Below are positions 53,455-62,375 of a stretch of DNA of 64,000 bases, one piece after another. The position numbers and the translations under genes are program-made. The number at the start of each line of letters is the position of its first letter. The first letter of the stretch is position 1. The notes beneath the pieces were generated by a model, which saw nothing but the letters and a program-made list of their open reading frames with translations, made no database searches and had not been told where the DNA came from. Source of the DNA: JBGAHD01 sp044226395 (GTDB taxonomy: Bacteria; Pseudomonadota; Gammaproteobacteria; Xanthomonadales; Ahniellaceae); contig JBGAHD010000003.1 of assembly GCA_044226395.1 (NCBI GenBank), positions 248,001 through 312,000 of the forward strand. Reading direction: 5' to 3'.

Positions 53455-54707
53455 TGGCTGCCGTCAAGCCGACTTCGAGCGGAATCGTGGCCACGGTCAC
53501 GCAGTGGGTCACCGACCGCGCGCCGGGCATGCTGCCGGCGTACCGCAAGCACATGAGCGAGTACTACGCGCCGAAGAATTTCAATCTTTGGTACTACTTC
53601 GGCTCGCTCGCCATGCTGGTGCTGGTCAACCAATTGGTGACCGGCATCTGGCTGACCATGCACTACAAGCCCAGCGCCGCCGAGGCCTTCGCCTCGGTCG
53701 AATACATCATGCGCGACGTCGAGTGGGGCTGGCTGATTCGTTACATGCACTCCACGGGCGCATCCGCGTTCTTCATCGTGGTGTACCTGCACATGTTCCG
53801 CGGCCTGATCTACGGCTCGTATCAGAAGCCGCGCGAGCTGGTCTGGGTGCTGGGCATGTTCATCTTCCTGGCGCTGATGGCCGAGGCGTTCTTCGGCTAC
53901 GTGTTGCCCTGGGGTCAGATGTCGTACTGGGGCGCGCAGGTGATCACCTCGCTGTTCGGCGCCATTCCCTTCGTGGGCGAGAGCCTGCTGGAATGGATCC
54001 GCGGCGACTATCTGATCGCCGACGCGACCTTGAACCGCTTCTTCGCCCTGCACGTGGTGGCCCTGCCGCTGGTGTTGCTGCTGCTGGTGGTGTTGCACCT
54101 GGCGGCGCTGCATGAAGTCGGCTCGAACAACCCCGAGGGCGTGGACATCAAGAAGAAGAAGGGCGCCGATGGCGTGCCGCTCGATGGCATCGCCTTCCAC
54201 CCGTATTACACGATCAAGGATCTGTTCGGCGCGGGCTTCTTCCTGACGCTGTTCGCCTTCATCCTGTTCTACGCGCCGACCTTCGGCGGCTGGTTCCTCG
54301 AGCACGACAACTTCGTGCCCGCCAACCCGCTGGTCACGCCCGCGCACATCAAGCCGGTGTGGTATTTCACGCCGTACTACGCGATGTTGCGCGCGATTCC
54401 GGACAAGCTCACCGGCGTCATCGTGATGGGCGCGGCGGTGCTGATCCTGTTCGGCCTGCCGTGGTTCGATCGCGCCAAGGTCAAGTCGATTCGCTATCGC
54501 GGCCCGCTGTCGAAGATCCTGCTGGCGATCTTCGTGGTGGCCTTCATTTGGCTGGGCTACATCGGCGCCAACCCGCCGAGCGACACCCTGACCCTGATCG
54601 CGCGCCTGTGCACCCTGTATTACTTCGGCTTTTTCTTGTCGATGCCGTTCTGGAGCGCCATCGACAGCACCAAGCCGGTTCCGGAGCGGATCCCCAGCCA
54701 TGACTAA
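53454..54707 (+). CDS. petB: Cytochrome b of complex III
   Basis: 417 residues, eight or more membrane helices. Paired haem His ligands lie in the second and fourth helices (YMHSTGASAFF, VVYLHMFRG; FALHVVALPLVLLLLVVLH), and the Qo-site residues read PEW-like in the loop near 290. Single full-length b subunit as in other proteobacteria. Overlaps petC by eight bases. Confidence 0.97.
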   Translation: MAAVKPTSSGIVATVTQWVTDRAPGMLPAYRKHMSEYYAPKNFNLWYYFGSLAMLVLVNQLVTGIWLTMHYKPSAAEAFASVEYIMRDVEWGWLIRYMHSTGASAFFIVVYLHMFRGLIYGSYQKPRELVWVLGMFIFLALMAEAFFGYVLPWGQMSYWGAQVITSLFGAIPFVGESLLEWIRGDYLIADATLNRFFALHVVALPLVLLLLVVLHLAALHEVGSNNPEGVDIKKKKGADGVPLDGIAFHPYYTIKDLFGAGFFLTLFAFILFYAPTFGGWFLEHDNFVPANPLVTPAHIKPVWYFTPYYAMLRAIPDKLTGVIVMGAAVLILFGLPWFDRAKVKSIRYRGPLSKILLAIFVVAFIWLGYIGANPPSDTLTLIARLCTLYYFGFFLSMPFWSAIDSTKPVPERIPSHD

Positions 54708-55434
54708 GTGGATTGCTTTCCTTCTCGCGGCCCTGGTGTCGGGCACGTCGCTGGCCAATACCGAAGGCCCGATGCAGGCCTCCAACGCCAATATCCGTGA
54801 CCGCGGTTCGCTCTTGCATGGCGCGCAGTTGTTCATGAACTACTGCGTGTCGTGCCATTCGATCGAACTCATGCGCTATTCGCGCATCGCCAAGGACCTC
54901 GGCCTGACCGAGGAACAGGTGCAGAAAAACCTCAATCTGACCGGCGGCAAGTTTGGCGAGCCGATCCGCGCCGCCATGCGTCCGGCCGACGCCGAGGCGT
55001 TTTTCGGCAAGGCGCCGCCGGATCTGTCGCTGACCGCGCGCGCCAAGCCGGGCAATGCCGACTGGATCTACACCTACCTCAAGTCGTTCTACGTCGACGA
55101 GTCGCGACCGGCGGGTTGGAACAACACCGTGCTGGTCGGCGCGTCCATGCCCAATGTGCTGTGGGAACTGCAAGGTCTGCAGCGCCCGGTGTATGGCGAG
55201 GCGCACGATGGTGGCGCGGCGCCGGTCGAGCGTCTGGAATTGGCCAGCCCGGGCAAGCTCTCGCCCGAGGAATACGACATCGCCGTGCGCGACATCGCCA
55301 ACTTCATGCAATACGTCGCCGAACCGGCCGCGTTCCAGCGCACCAGCGTCGGCGTGTGGGTGATTCTGTTCCTGTCGGTGTTCACCTTCCTCGCGTGGTT
55401 GCTCAAGACCGAGTACTGGCGCGACGTCCACTGA
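54700..55434 (+). CDS. petC: Cytochrome c1 of complex III
   Basis: 244 residues: signal peptide 1-19, haem c site CVSCH (about residue 49), and a C-terminal membrane helix (about 215-235). Completes the petABC operon. Confidence 0.96.
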   Translation: MTKWIAFLLAALVSGTSLANTEGPMQASNANIRDRGSLLHGAQLFMNYCVSCHSIELMRYSRIAKDLGLTEEQVQKNLNLTGGKFGEPIRAAMRPADAEAFFGKAPPDLSLTARAKPGNADWIYTYLKSFYVDESRPAGWNNTVLVGASMPNVLWELQGLQRPVYGEAHDGGAAPVERLELASPGKLSPEEYDIAVRDIANFMQYVAEPAAFQRTSVGVWVILFLSVFTFLAWLLKTEYWRDVH

Positions 55435-55600
55435 GGTCGGCGCGCGATCGTGACGCGCTTCTCGTTGCGGTCGCGCCGGCCCGACCGCGGGCCCTTGGTG
55501 GCTTCACGCCCGCCGTTATCCCGGTGTAGGCTCTCGGACTGATAGCGCGCGACTTACGGGTCGCGCGCTGCGCTTAGGCCGTGTCACGGGGAGTACGCCG

Positions 55601-56272
55601 GTGAGCAATCCGCTCGCAAGCTGGGGCAACAAGCGCAAGCCGAGCGCCGCGACACGCACGCGCACGGTGCTGACCCTGTTCTCCGGCCGCGAGGACCTGG
55701 CCAGCCATCGCGCGCGTCTGGTGCTGGCGGCCAAGGGCGTGGCCTACGATCTGGTGATCGTCGATCTGGCCAATCCGCCCGAGGACCTGCTCGATCTCAA
55801 TCCCTATCACTCGGTGCCGACCCTGGTCGATCGCGACCTGGTGCTATACGACGTCAACGTGATTTCCGAGTACCTCGACGAGCGTTATCCCCATCCGCCG
55901 CTGATGCCGGTCGATCCGCTGTCGCGGGCGCGCATCCGGCTGGGCGTGGCGCGCATCGAGCGCGACTGGTTTCCCTTCGTCGAGACCATCCGCACCGGCA
56001 CGAAGAGCACCATCGAGACCGCGCGCAAGCGCTTGCGCGAGAGCATCCTGGCCAGCGTGCCGGTGTTCAAGGCCTCGAAGTTTTTCCTCAATGCCGAAAT
56101 GAGTCTGGCCGACTGCGCGCTGGCGCCGCTGATCTGGCGTCTGCCATCCTATGGCGTGGTCTTGCCGCGCGAGGCCCAGATCGTGAGCGACTACGGCGAG
56201 CGGATTTTTCGAAGCCCCGGCTTCGCCCGTTCCTTGACCGATGAAGAGAAAGCCCTGAGGCCGGAAGTTTGA
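55601..56272 (+). CDS. sspA: Stringent starvation protein A
   Basis: 223-residue GST-fold protein that binds RNA polymerase and alters transcription in stationary phase. Thioredoxin-like part (about 22-100, NPYHSVPTLVDRDLVLYDVNVISEYLDERYPHPPLMP split by the family turn) and helical C-terminus. GTG start with GGGGAG seven bases upstream. The N-terminus is about 18 residues longer than E. coli SspA. Next to petABC as in most gammaproteobacteria. Confidence 0.94.
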   Translation: MSNPLASWGNKRKPSAATRTRTVLTLFSGREDLASHRARLVLAAKGVAYDLVIVDLANPPEDLLDLNPYHSVPTLVDRDLVLYDVNVISEYLDERYPHPPLMPVDPLSRARIRLGVARIERDWFPFVETIRTGTKSTIETARKRLRESILASVPVFKASKFFLNAEMSLADCALAPLIWRLPSYGVVLPREAQIVSDYGERIFRSPGFARSLTDEEKALRPEV

Positions 56273-56274
56273 GC

Positions 56275-56691
56275 GTGCAAGCGTCCCAATCCAAAATGAC
56301 CTCGAATCGTCCGTACCTGATTCGAGCCATGTACGACTGGATCAGCGATAACAGCCTGACCCCGTACTTGCTCGTCGACGCGCGCGCGGCCGGCGTGCGC
56401 GTGCCCGCGGGCGCGGTCAAGGATGGTCAGATCGTGCTCAATATCGCCGTGCGCGCCGTGTCCGACCTCGAGCTTGGCAACGAGCGCATTCGCTTTCTCG
56501 CGCGTTTTTCCGGCGTGAGTCATCAGGTCGAAGTGCCGGTGGCCGCGGTGCTCGCGATCTACGCGCACGAAAACGGCCAGGGCATGATGTTCCCGGCCGA
56601 ACCGGCGCCACCGCCGCCGGCGACCACGCCGCCCGGCACCACCGACGCCACCGCGCAGCCCAAGGGCCCGCGTTTGCGCGTGGTCAAGTAG
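56275..56691 (+). CDS. sspB: ClpXP adaptor SspB
   Basis: 138 residues. Core begins RPYLIRAMYDWISDNSLTPY, delivers ssrA-tagged proteins to ClpXP; a Pro-rich linker leads to the C-terminal ClpX-binding tail (GPRLRVVK). The start is uncertain: GTG 56275 has GGAAG seven bases upstream; TTG 56269 overlaps the sspA stop; ATG 56296 would also leave the domain whole. Confidence 0.93.
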   Translation: MQASQSKMTSNRPYLIRAMYDWISDNSLTPYLLVDARAAGVRVPAGAVKDGQIVLNIAVRAVSDLELGNERIRFLARFSGVSHQVEVPVAAVLAIYAHENGQGMMFPAEPAPPPPATTPPGTTDATAQPKGPRLRVVK

Positions 56692-56697
56692 TCGCCA

Positions 56698-57021
56698 TCA
56701 CGGCGCGAGGGTCGGCGCGGGCGCGATCACGTCGGCGCTGACCTCGGTGCCGAGCACGCGCACATGCGCGCGCGACCGCGATTGCCCGTCCGGGCTGTAC
56801 TCGAACCGATACACCCGTCGCCAGCACAACCAGCCATCGACGCGCGTCACGCCGATGCGCGCGAGGCTCACGGTCTGATCGAGAAACTGAACGCCCGCGG
56901 CCGCGCAGGCCTGCTGCGCCGCGGTCACGGCGCGTCGTCGGGCCTGATCGGCGCTGAGCCAGAACAAGACCACGAGCGCGAGCACCGCCAACAGCGTCAA
57001 ATCGCCCCACACGGAACCCAT
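56698..57021 (-). CDS. DUF3301 family membrane protein
   Basis: 107 residues. One N-terminal membrane helix (7-24), then the DUF3301 pattern FLDQTVSLARIGVTRVDGW and RRVYRFEYSPDGQSR. Function unknown; common in gammaproteobacteria. Convergent with sspB, six bases apart. Confidence 0.85.
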   Translation of the reverse strand: MGSVWGDLTLLAVLALVVLFWLSADQARRRAVTAAQQACAAAGVQFLDQTVSLARIGVTRVDGWLCWRRVYRFEYSPDGQSRSRAHVRVLGTEVSADVIAPAPTLAP

Positions 57022-57163
57022 CTCCAGTGAAAACGGTCACATTCTGGGCTAGCGTTGACCCGTCGCGGCCCTCGGGCTGTGCGCCAAGCCGCTAACGCCT
57101 GCGGTCGGGGACCGTTACAATCGCCGGGCCGTGGCCCCGCGCCATGGCACAGGGGGAGTGCGA

Positions 57164-59785
57164 GTGATACAGATTCCGGGGTACTTCATCAAGCGCGAGG
57201 TCGGCACCGGCGGCATGGCCACGGTGTATCTCGCCGTGCAGACTTCGCTCGAGCGCGAGGTCGCCTTGAAGGTCATGACCCCGGCGCTGGTCAATGATCC
57301 GAATTTCTCGCGCCGCTTCCTGATGGAGGCGCGCACGCTCGCGTCGCTGTCGCATCCCAACATCGTCGCGGTGTACGACGTCGGCGTGACCGAGGCGCAG
57401 CTACATTATTTTTCGATGCAGCATCTGCCGCGCGGTGATTTCGTCGCGCGCATCCGCGATGGCGTGACCGAACCCGAAGTGATGCGCGTGTTGAGTGGCG
57501 TCGCGCGCGCGCTCGCGTTCGCGCATCTGCGTGGCTTCGTGCATCGCGACGTGTCGCCGGCGAACATTCTGTTCGACGCGACCGACAACCCCATCCTCAC
57601 CGACTTCGGCATCGCGCGCGCGGTCACGCGCACCTCGCGATTGACCAATGCCGGCGTGAGCGTGGGCACCAGTCACTACATGAGCCCCGAGCAGGCGCGC
57701 GGTGGCGCCATCGACGCGCGCTCCGACATCTACTCGCTCGGCGCGGTCGCGTACGAAGCGTTGACCGGCAAGCCGCCGTACGACGGCGAGGATGGCTTCG
57801 CCATCGCCTACGCGCACGTGTTCGAGCCGATTCCGCGCCTGCCCGCGCCGATCGCGCACTGGCAGGAACTGATCGATCGCGCCTTGGCCAAGGACCCGGC
57901 CGAGCGTTTTCCCGACATGGACAGCTTCGTCGCCTCGCTCGAGCGCATCGCCGACAAGGTGGGTCTGTCCACGGGCCCGCGTCTGGGCGGCGGCGAAACG
58001 CTATCGCGCACGGAAATCCTGCCGGTCATCACCGACACGAGTCAGGCCGCGACCACGCAATTACCGCAAATCTCGCCCGCCGCCGCGGCCGCCGCCGCGC
58101 CCGCGAGCGTCGACGCGACCCAGGTCAACACCGCGCCGCGTCCCGTGGCGCCCGCGAGCGTCGCCGCGCCCGCGGCCGCCAAGGCCGAACCGTCCGCGCG
58201 ACGCTTGCCGCTGGCGTGGCTGGCGATCGGCGCGGGCGTGTTGGGTTTCGCGCTCGCGGCCTTCATCGCTTCGCGCATGAGTGGCGACAAACCGCCCGAG
58301 ACCGTCGCGTCCAACATCACGCGTAATCCGGGCAACCTGCCCAACGCCGCCGATGTGCCGCCACGCGTCGCGCCGACGCCGACGCCCGCGCCGGAGACGA
58401 CCGCCACCGCGACCACGCCCGAATTCACCGCGACCGATCCGACCGCGACCGCTCTCGATCCCAATGCCACCGAGACCACCGGCGAGATCATCGACCCTTA
58501 CGCGCAGGGCGTATCGGCCACGGGTCAGCTGATGCCCGACGGCACCATCGTGCCCGACGCGCCGCAGCCCGTGCCGCTCGATCCCGCCGAAGCCGAAGCG
58601 CTGCGCATCGCGGTCGCGACCACCGCGCAAGATCCCTTGCCGCTGCTGCTCGCGATCGCGCGCAATGAAATCGCGCAGAAGCGTTTGGGCAATCCGCCCG
58701 GGCGCAATGCCTTCGATCATTTCAAGCTCGCGTTGCAATTGGCCGAGCGCTTCAAGGACACGCAGGCGGCCGCGAAGGCGCGTCAGGGCATCGCCGATGT
58801 CGCTGGCGCCTATGTCGAATTGGGCGAGGCGTCGCTCAAGGACGGCAAGACGCAGGAGTTCCTCGATTTCTTGAAGCGCGCCGACGAAATCGCCACGACT
58901 CAGCCCGAAGGCGCCGACGTGCTCAAGCGCACGCGCGCGCGCCGCGAGCAATTGCGCGATCAGGCGCTGGCCGAAGGCCGCGTCGCGCTGACCACGTGGA
59001 ATCGCGACGCCGCGACCAAGGCGTATCAGCGCGCGCTCGTGTTCGATGCGGCTTCGGCCGAGGCGCAGCGTGGGCTCAAGGCGTCCGAGCGCTTGGGCTT
59101 GCCGGGCTATGTCTTCCGCGATGGCTTCAAGGCCAATGGTCAGGGGCCGGAGATGGTCGTGGTCGACGTCGGCGGCAAACGCCTGGCCTTCGCGCGCGCC
59201 GAGGTCACGCTCGGCGAATTCCGCGCCAGTGGCATCGCCCTGGCTTCGGAGCGCACTTCGTGTCGCGATCGCGAGTCGTTTTTCCGTTCTTCCCGCAAGT
59301 ACACCTTCGAGAATCCGAATTTCACCCAGACCGCGAATCATCCCGTGGTCTGCGTGACCTTCACCGATGCCGAGAACTACGCCGAGTGGCTGACCGAGAA
59401 GACCGGCAAGACCTATCGCCTGCCGACCGCGGCCGAATGGAAAGCGCTGGCCGCGCGTCTGAAGGACGGCGATTGCAAGGCCAATGTCGCCGATCAGAAA
59501 TACAACGGCAGCTATCGCGAACGCGATGCCTACGCCTGCGACGATGGCTATGCCGAGACCGCGCCCGTGCGCAGTTTTGAAGCCGATTCCAGTGGTGTTT
59601 ATGATATCGGCGGCAATGTGCGCGAGTGGGTGTCGGATTGCGCGCCGGGTTGCAAGGAGCACGTGGCCCTGGGCCGCGCCTGGCTGACCACGCGCGACAA
59701 GGCCGCGCCGACGCAGCAAGAAACCTTCGCCTCGGACGTGGCGGCCAATACCGTCGGTTTTCGAGTCGTGCGTGAAGTGCAGTGA
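57164..59785 (+). CDS. Ser/Thr kinase fused to a formylglycine-enzyme-like domain
   Basis: 873 residues. Kinase about 6-270 (GTGGMATVYLA, VALKV Lys, HRDVSPANI, TDFGIARA, YMSPEQA); Ala/Pro-rich linker; membrane helix about 347-370; Thr/Pro-rich spacer; a helical, TPR-like part about 480-640; and an SUMF/FGE-type domain about 652-873 (RLPTAAEWKAL, YDIGGNVREWVSD, NTVGFRVVR). The usual RGGSW motif reads LGRAWL, so the domain is probably a binding module rather than a formylglycine generator. GTG 57164 follows AGGGGGAG. Followed by a double-FHA protein. Confidence 0.87.
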   Translation: MIQIPGYFIKREVGTGGMATVYLAVQTSLEREVALKVMTPALVNDPNFSRRFLMEARTLASLSHPNIVAVYDVGVTEAQLHYFSMQHLPRGDFVARIRDGVTEPEVMRVLSGVARALAFAHLRGFVHRDVSPANILFDATDNPILTDFGIARAVTRTSRLTNAGVSVGTSHYMSPEQARGGAIDARSDIYSLGAVAYEALTGKPPYDGEDGFAIAYAHVFEPIPRLPAPIAHWQELIDRALAKDPAERFPDMDSFVASLERIADKVGLSTGPRLGGGETLSRTEILPVITDTSQAATTQLPQISPAAAAAAAPASVDATQVNTAPRPVAPASVAAPAAAKAEPSARRLPLAWLAIGAGVLGFALAAFIASRMSGDKPPETVASNITRNPGNLPNAADVPPRVAPTPTPAPETTATATTPEFTATDPTATALDPNATETTGEIIDPYAQGVSATGQLMPDGTIVPDAPQPVPLDPAEAEALRIAVATTAQDPLPLLLAIARNEIAQKRLGNPPGRNAFDHFKLALQLAERFKDTQAAAKARQGIADVAGAYVELGEASLKDGKTQEFLDFLKRADEIATTQPEGADVLKRTRARREQLRDQALAEGRVALTTWNRDAATKAYQRALVFDAASAEAQRGLKASERLGLPGYVFRDGFKANGQGPEMVVVDVGGKRLAFARAEVTLGEFRASGIALASERTSCRDRESFFRSSRKYTFENPNFTQTANHPVVCVTFTDAENYAEWLTEKTGKTYRLPTAAEWKALAARLKDGDCKANVADQKYNGSYRERDAYACDDGYAETAPVRSFEADSSGVYDIGGNVREWVSDCAPGCKEHVALGRAWLTTRDKAAPTQQETFASDVAANTVGFRVVREVQ

Positions 59786-59841
59786 CGATGGCGCCAGGCG
59801 GCCGCGAGCCGCTCAACGAACATAACTCAAGAAAATAAACT

Positions 59842-60645
59842 ATGAAGCTGCTTTTCCCGAATGGCGAACATGGACCTGTCGAGCTCAAGGAAGGCGTCAA
59901 TCGCGTCGGCAGCGCCGGCGGGGTCGACATCACCATCGTTGCGCCTGGCGTGGCCGCGCATCATTGCGATATCGAGCTGCGCGGCGAAGCCGCGACGATT
60001 CGTCTGAGCGCCGCCACCAACGTGGTGGTGGTCAATGGCAAGCAGGTCGTGGGAGAGGTCAGCGTCAAGCCCGGCGACTTGGTGCTGTTTTCCAAGGTCG
60101 GCGCGCGCATCGTCGCGCTGGATCGTCCGGCCAGCGCGGCCGCGCCCGCCGCCGCCGGCAAGAACGAAGACGATGGCCGCACGCGCGTGCGCATGGCCCT
60201 GCCCAAGTTCGTGTTGCGCGGCGTGTCCGGCAGCACCTTCGGCAAGAACTATCCCTTGGTCGGCACCATGACCGTGGGCCGCGCCACCGATTGCGATATC
60301 TCGATTCCCGGCGACGAAATCTCGCGCCATCACGCCAAGCTGCAGATCATGCCCGATGGCGTGGCGATCGAGGACATGGGCTCGGCCAACGGCACCTTCA
60401 TCAATGGCAAGCGCGTGCATCAGGGCTTGTTGAAGCCGGGCGAGGAACTGCGCCTGGATACCGTGCGCTTCCTGCTGGTGGCGCCGGGTCTCGAAGCCGC
60501 CGCCGCGACCAAGGCCGCGCCCGCGCCGGCCGCCGCCGCCGCGCCCGCGTCGGAACCGAAGTCTTCGGCGGGTTTGTGGATCGGCGTGGCCGTGGTGCTG
60601 GTCATCGCCGCCGTCGGCGCGGCGGGTTATTTCCTGATGCGCTGA
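59842..60645 (+). CDS. Membrane protein with two FHA domains
   Basis: 267 residues. First FHA-like domain 1-90 is degenerate; the second (about 125-215) has the phosphothreonine-binding residues GRATDCD, SRHHAKLQ and SANGTFINGK. Ala/Pro-rich linker, then one C-terminal membrane helix (about 245-265). FHA domains bind phosphothreonine; lying 56 bases after a kinase gene, it is probably that kinase's reader or substrate. Confidence 0.88.
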   Translation: MKLLFPNGEHGPVELKEGVNRVGSAGGVDITIVAPGVAAHHCDIELRGEAATIRLSAATNVVVVNGKQVVGEVSVKPGDLVLFSKVGARIVALDRPASAAAPAAAGKNEDDGRTRVRMALPKFVLRGVSGSTFGKNYPLVGTMTVGRATDCDISIPGDEISRHHAKLQIMPDGVAIEDMGSANGTFINGKRVHQGLLKPGEELRLDTVRFLLVAPGLEAAAATKAAPAPAAAAAPASEPKSSAGLWIGVAVVLVIAAVGAAGYFLMR

Positions 60646-60667
60646 GCGCGCGCGGCGCGCGGCTCAG
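60642..60667. terminator. Hairpin between FHA gene and nadC
   Basis: CTGAGC arm pairs with GCTCAG around a GCGCGC-rich inner stem, and both convergent stop codons lie inside it. No T run; bidirectional termination is inferred from position. Confidence 0.4.
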
Positions 60668-61518
60668 ATCGCCGCGAGCCGCATCGACAAATCGACGGCG
60701 CGCACGTGCTTGGTCAGCGCGCCGATCGAGATGAAGTCGACGCCGGTGCGCGCGATCGCCGCGAGGCGATCGAGATCGACGCCACCGGACACTTCCAGCG
60801 CGCAACGACCCGCCGCGCGCTCGACGCCGCGGCGCAAGTCCTCGGGCGAAAAATCATCGAGCATGATGCGATCGGGCCGCGCGGCGAGCGCGGCGTCGAG
60901 TTCGTCGAGATTCTCCACTTCCACTTCCACCATCACGCCCGGCGCCAATTCGCGCGCGCGCGCGATCGCCGCGCCGATCGAACCGACCGCGGCGATGTGG
61001 TTTTCCTTGATCAGGATCGCGTCGAACAGACCGATGCGGTGATTGCCGCCACCGCCGCAACGCACCGCGTATTTTTGCGCGAGGCGCAGCCCGGGCAAGG
61101 TCTTGCGCGTGTCGAGAATCGTCGTGCGCGTGCCGGCGACCGCGGCGACGAAGCGCGCCGTGACCGTGGCCGTGGCCGACAAGGTCTGCAAGAAGTTCAA
61201 GGCGCAGCGTTCGGCGCCGAGCAGGGCGCGCGCCTGGCCTTCGATCGTGACCAAGGTGTCGCCGACGACGAAGGCTTCGCCATCGCGACGCGACCAGGTC
61301 ACGCGCGCGTTCGGATCGAGCGATAGAAAACACGCCTGCGCCCATGGCTGTCCGCACAGCACGCCATCGTCCTTCGCGACGATGGTGGCGCGCGCGCGAT
61401 GCGATTCGGGCACGAGTTTCGCGGTCAGATCGCCAGCGCCGATGTCCTCGGCCAGCGCGCGCGCGACGTCGGCGGCGATGAGCTCTGGCGGCGGTGGCGC
61501 CGGTTGCGGGACGGCCAT
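60664..61518 (-). CDS. nadC: Nicotinate-nucleotide pyrophosphorylase (carboxylating)
   Basis: 284 residues. Converts quinolinate and PRPP to nicotinate mononucleotide in NAD synthesis. Conserved motifs: GDLTAKLVP, RKTLPGLR, KYAVRCGGGGNHR, KENH, EVEVEN and EVSGG. nadA and nadB are not in the window. Precedes, on the same strand, no other gene; the Trm112-like gene is four bases upstream. Confidence 0.96.
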   Translation of the reverse strand: MAVPQPAPPPPELIAADVARALAEDIGAGDLTAKLVPESHRARATIVAKDDGVLCGQPWAQACFLSLDPNARVTWSRRDGEAFVVGDTLVTIEGQARALLGAERCALNFLQTLSATATVTARFVAAVAGTRTTILDTRKTLPGLRLAQKYAVRCGGGGNHRIGLFDAILIKENHIAAVGSIGAAIARARELAPGVMVEVEVENLDELDAALAARPDRIMLDDFSPEDLRRGVERAAGRCALEVSGGVDLDRLAAIARTGVDFISIGALTKHVRAVDLSMRLAAI

Positions 61519-61522
61519 CGCG

Positions 61523-61795
61523 TCAGCGCGGGAAGTCGGTTAGTTGCGTCGTGCCGATGCCTTCGTCGGCCAGCATCACCGGAATGCCATCGATGATCGG
61601 GTAGATCACCTTATTGTCCTGGCTGATCAGGCCCTCGCGCAGCGCGAGCTTGACCGGCGCGCCATTGACCGACACCACCGCGCCGGCCTCGATCGCGCGG
61701 TTGACCGCGTCGATCTGCGTGGCGCTCAATGGCCGCACCGGCAAATGGGACACGGGACAGCACAGATTCTCCAGCAGCCGGCGATCGATACTCAT
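61523..61795 (-). CDS. Trm112/YcaR-like protein
   Basis: 90 residues with the family core MSIDRRLLENLCCPVSHLPV and YPIIDGIPVMLADEGI. Trm112-type proteins activate methyltransferases or have unknown roles in bacteria. Only the first Cys pair is present. Four bases before nadC, so likely co-transcribed. Divergent from purE. Confidence 0.85.
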   Translation of the reverse strand: MSIDRRLLENLCCPVSHLPVRPLSATQIDAVNRAIEAGAVVSVNGAPVKLALREGLISQDNKVIYPIIDGIPVMLADEGIGTTQLTDFPR

Positions 61796-61813
61796 GACCT
61801 GGACGGGTTTCCC

Positions 61814-61845
61814 TTGACGAACTGATGGGCGCGAGGCGCTAAGAT
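61814..61845 (+). promoter_or_regulatory. Possible purEK promoter
   Basis: TTGACG (61814-61819) and TAAGAT (61840-61845) with a 20-base spacer, longer than ideal; 23 bases before the purE start. Confidence 0.35.
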
Positions 61846-61868
61846 AGCGTTTTTGCCGGGTCCGGAAC

Positions 61869-62375
61869 ATGAGTGCCAGCAGTCCCGCCGCGCCGCGCAT
61901 CGGCATCGTGATGGGTTCACGCTCCGATTGGGAGACGATGAAGCTCGCCGCCGAGACGCTCGATCGCCTCGCGATCGCGCACGAAACGCGCGTGGTCTCC
62001 GCGCATCGCACGCCCGATCTGTTGTTCCAGTACGCCGAGCAAGCCCCGGCGCGAGGCATTCAAGTGATCATCGCCGGCGCCGGTGGCGCGGCGCATTTGC
62101 CTGGCATGCTTGCCGCCAAGACCGCGCTGCCGGTACTCGGCGTGCCGGTGCAATCGAAGGCGCTCAACGGCATGGATTCCCTGTTGTCGATCGTGCAGAT
62201 GCCCGCCGGCATTCCCGTGGGCACGCTCGCGATTGGCGCCGCGGGCGCGGTCAACGCCGCGTTGTTCGCGGCGTCGGTGCTTGCCTTGAACGATCCCGCC
62301 GTGGCGCGGGCGCTGGCCGATTTCCGCCGCTCGCAGACCGAGCAGGTGTTGGCCAAACCCGATCCTCGCGACTGA
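61869..62375 (+). CDS. purE: N5-carboxyaminoimidazole ribonucleotide mutase
   Basis: 168 residues. Purine synthesis step N5-CAIR to CAIR. Motifs GSRSDWETM, SAHRTPD and AGAGGAAHLPGM mark class-I PurE. Its stop overlaps the purK start (TGATG). Confidence 0.96.
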   Translation: MSASSPAAPRIGIVMGSRSDWETMKLAAETLDRLAIAHETRVVSAHRTPDLLFQYAEQAPARGIQVIIAGAGGAAHLPGMLAAKTALPVLGVPVQSKALNGMDSLLSIVQMPAGIPVGTLAIGAAGAVNAALFAASVLALNDPAVARALADFRRSQTEQVLAKPDPRD

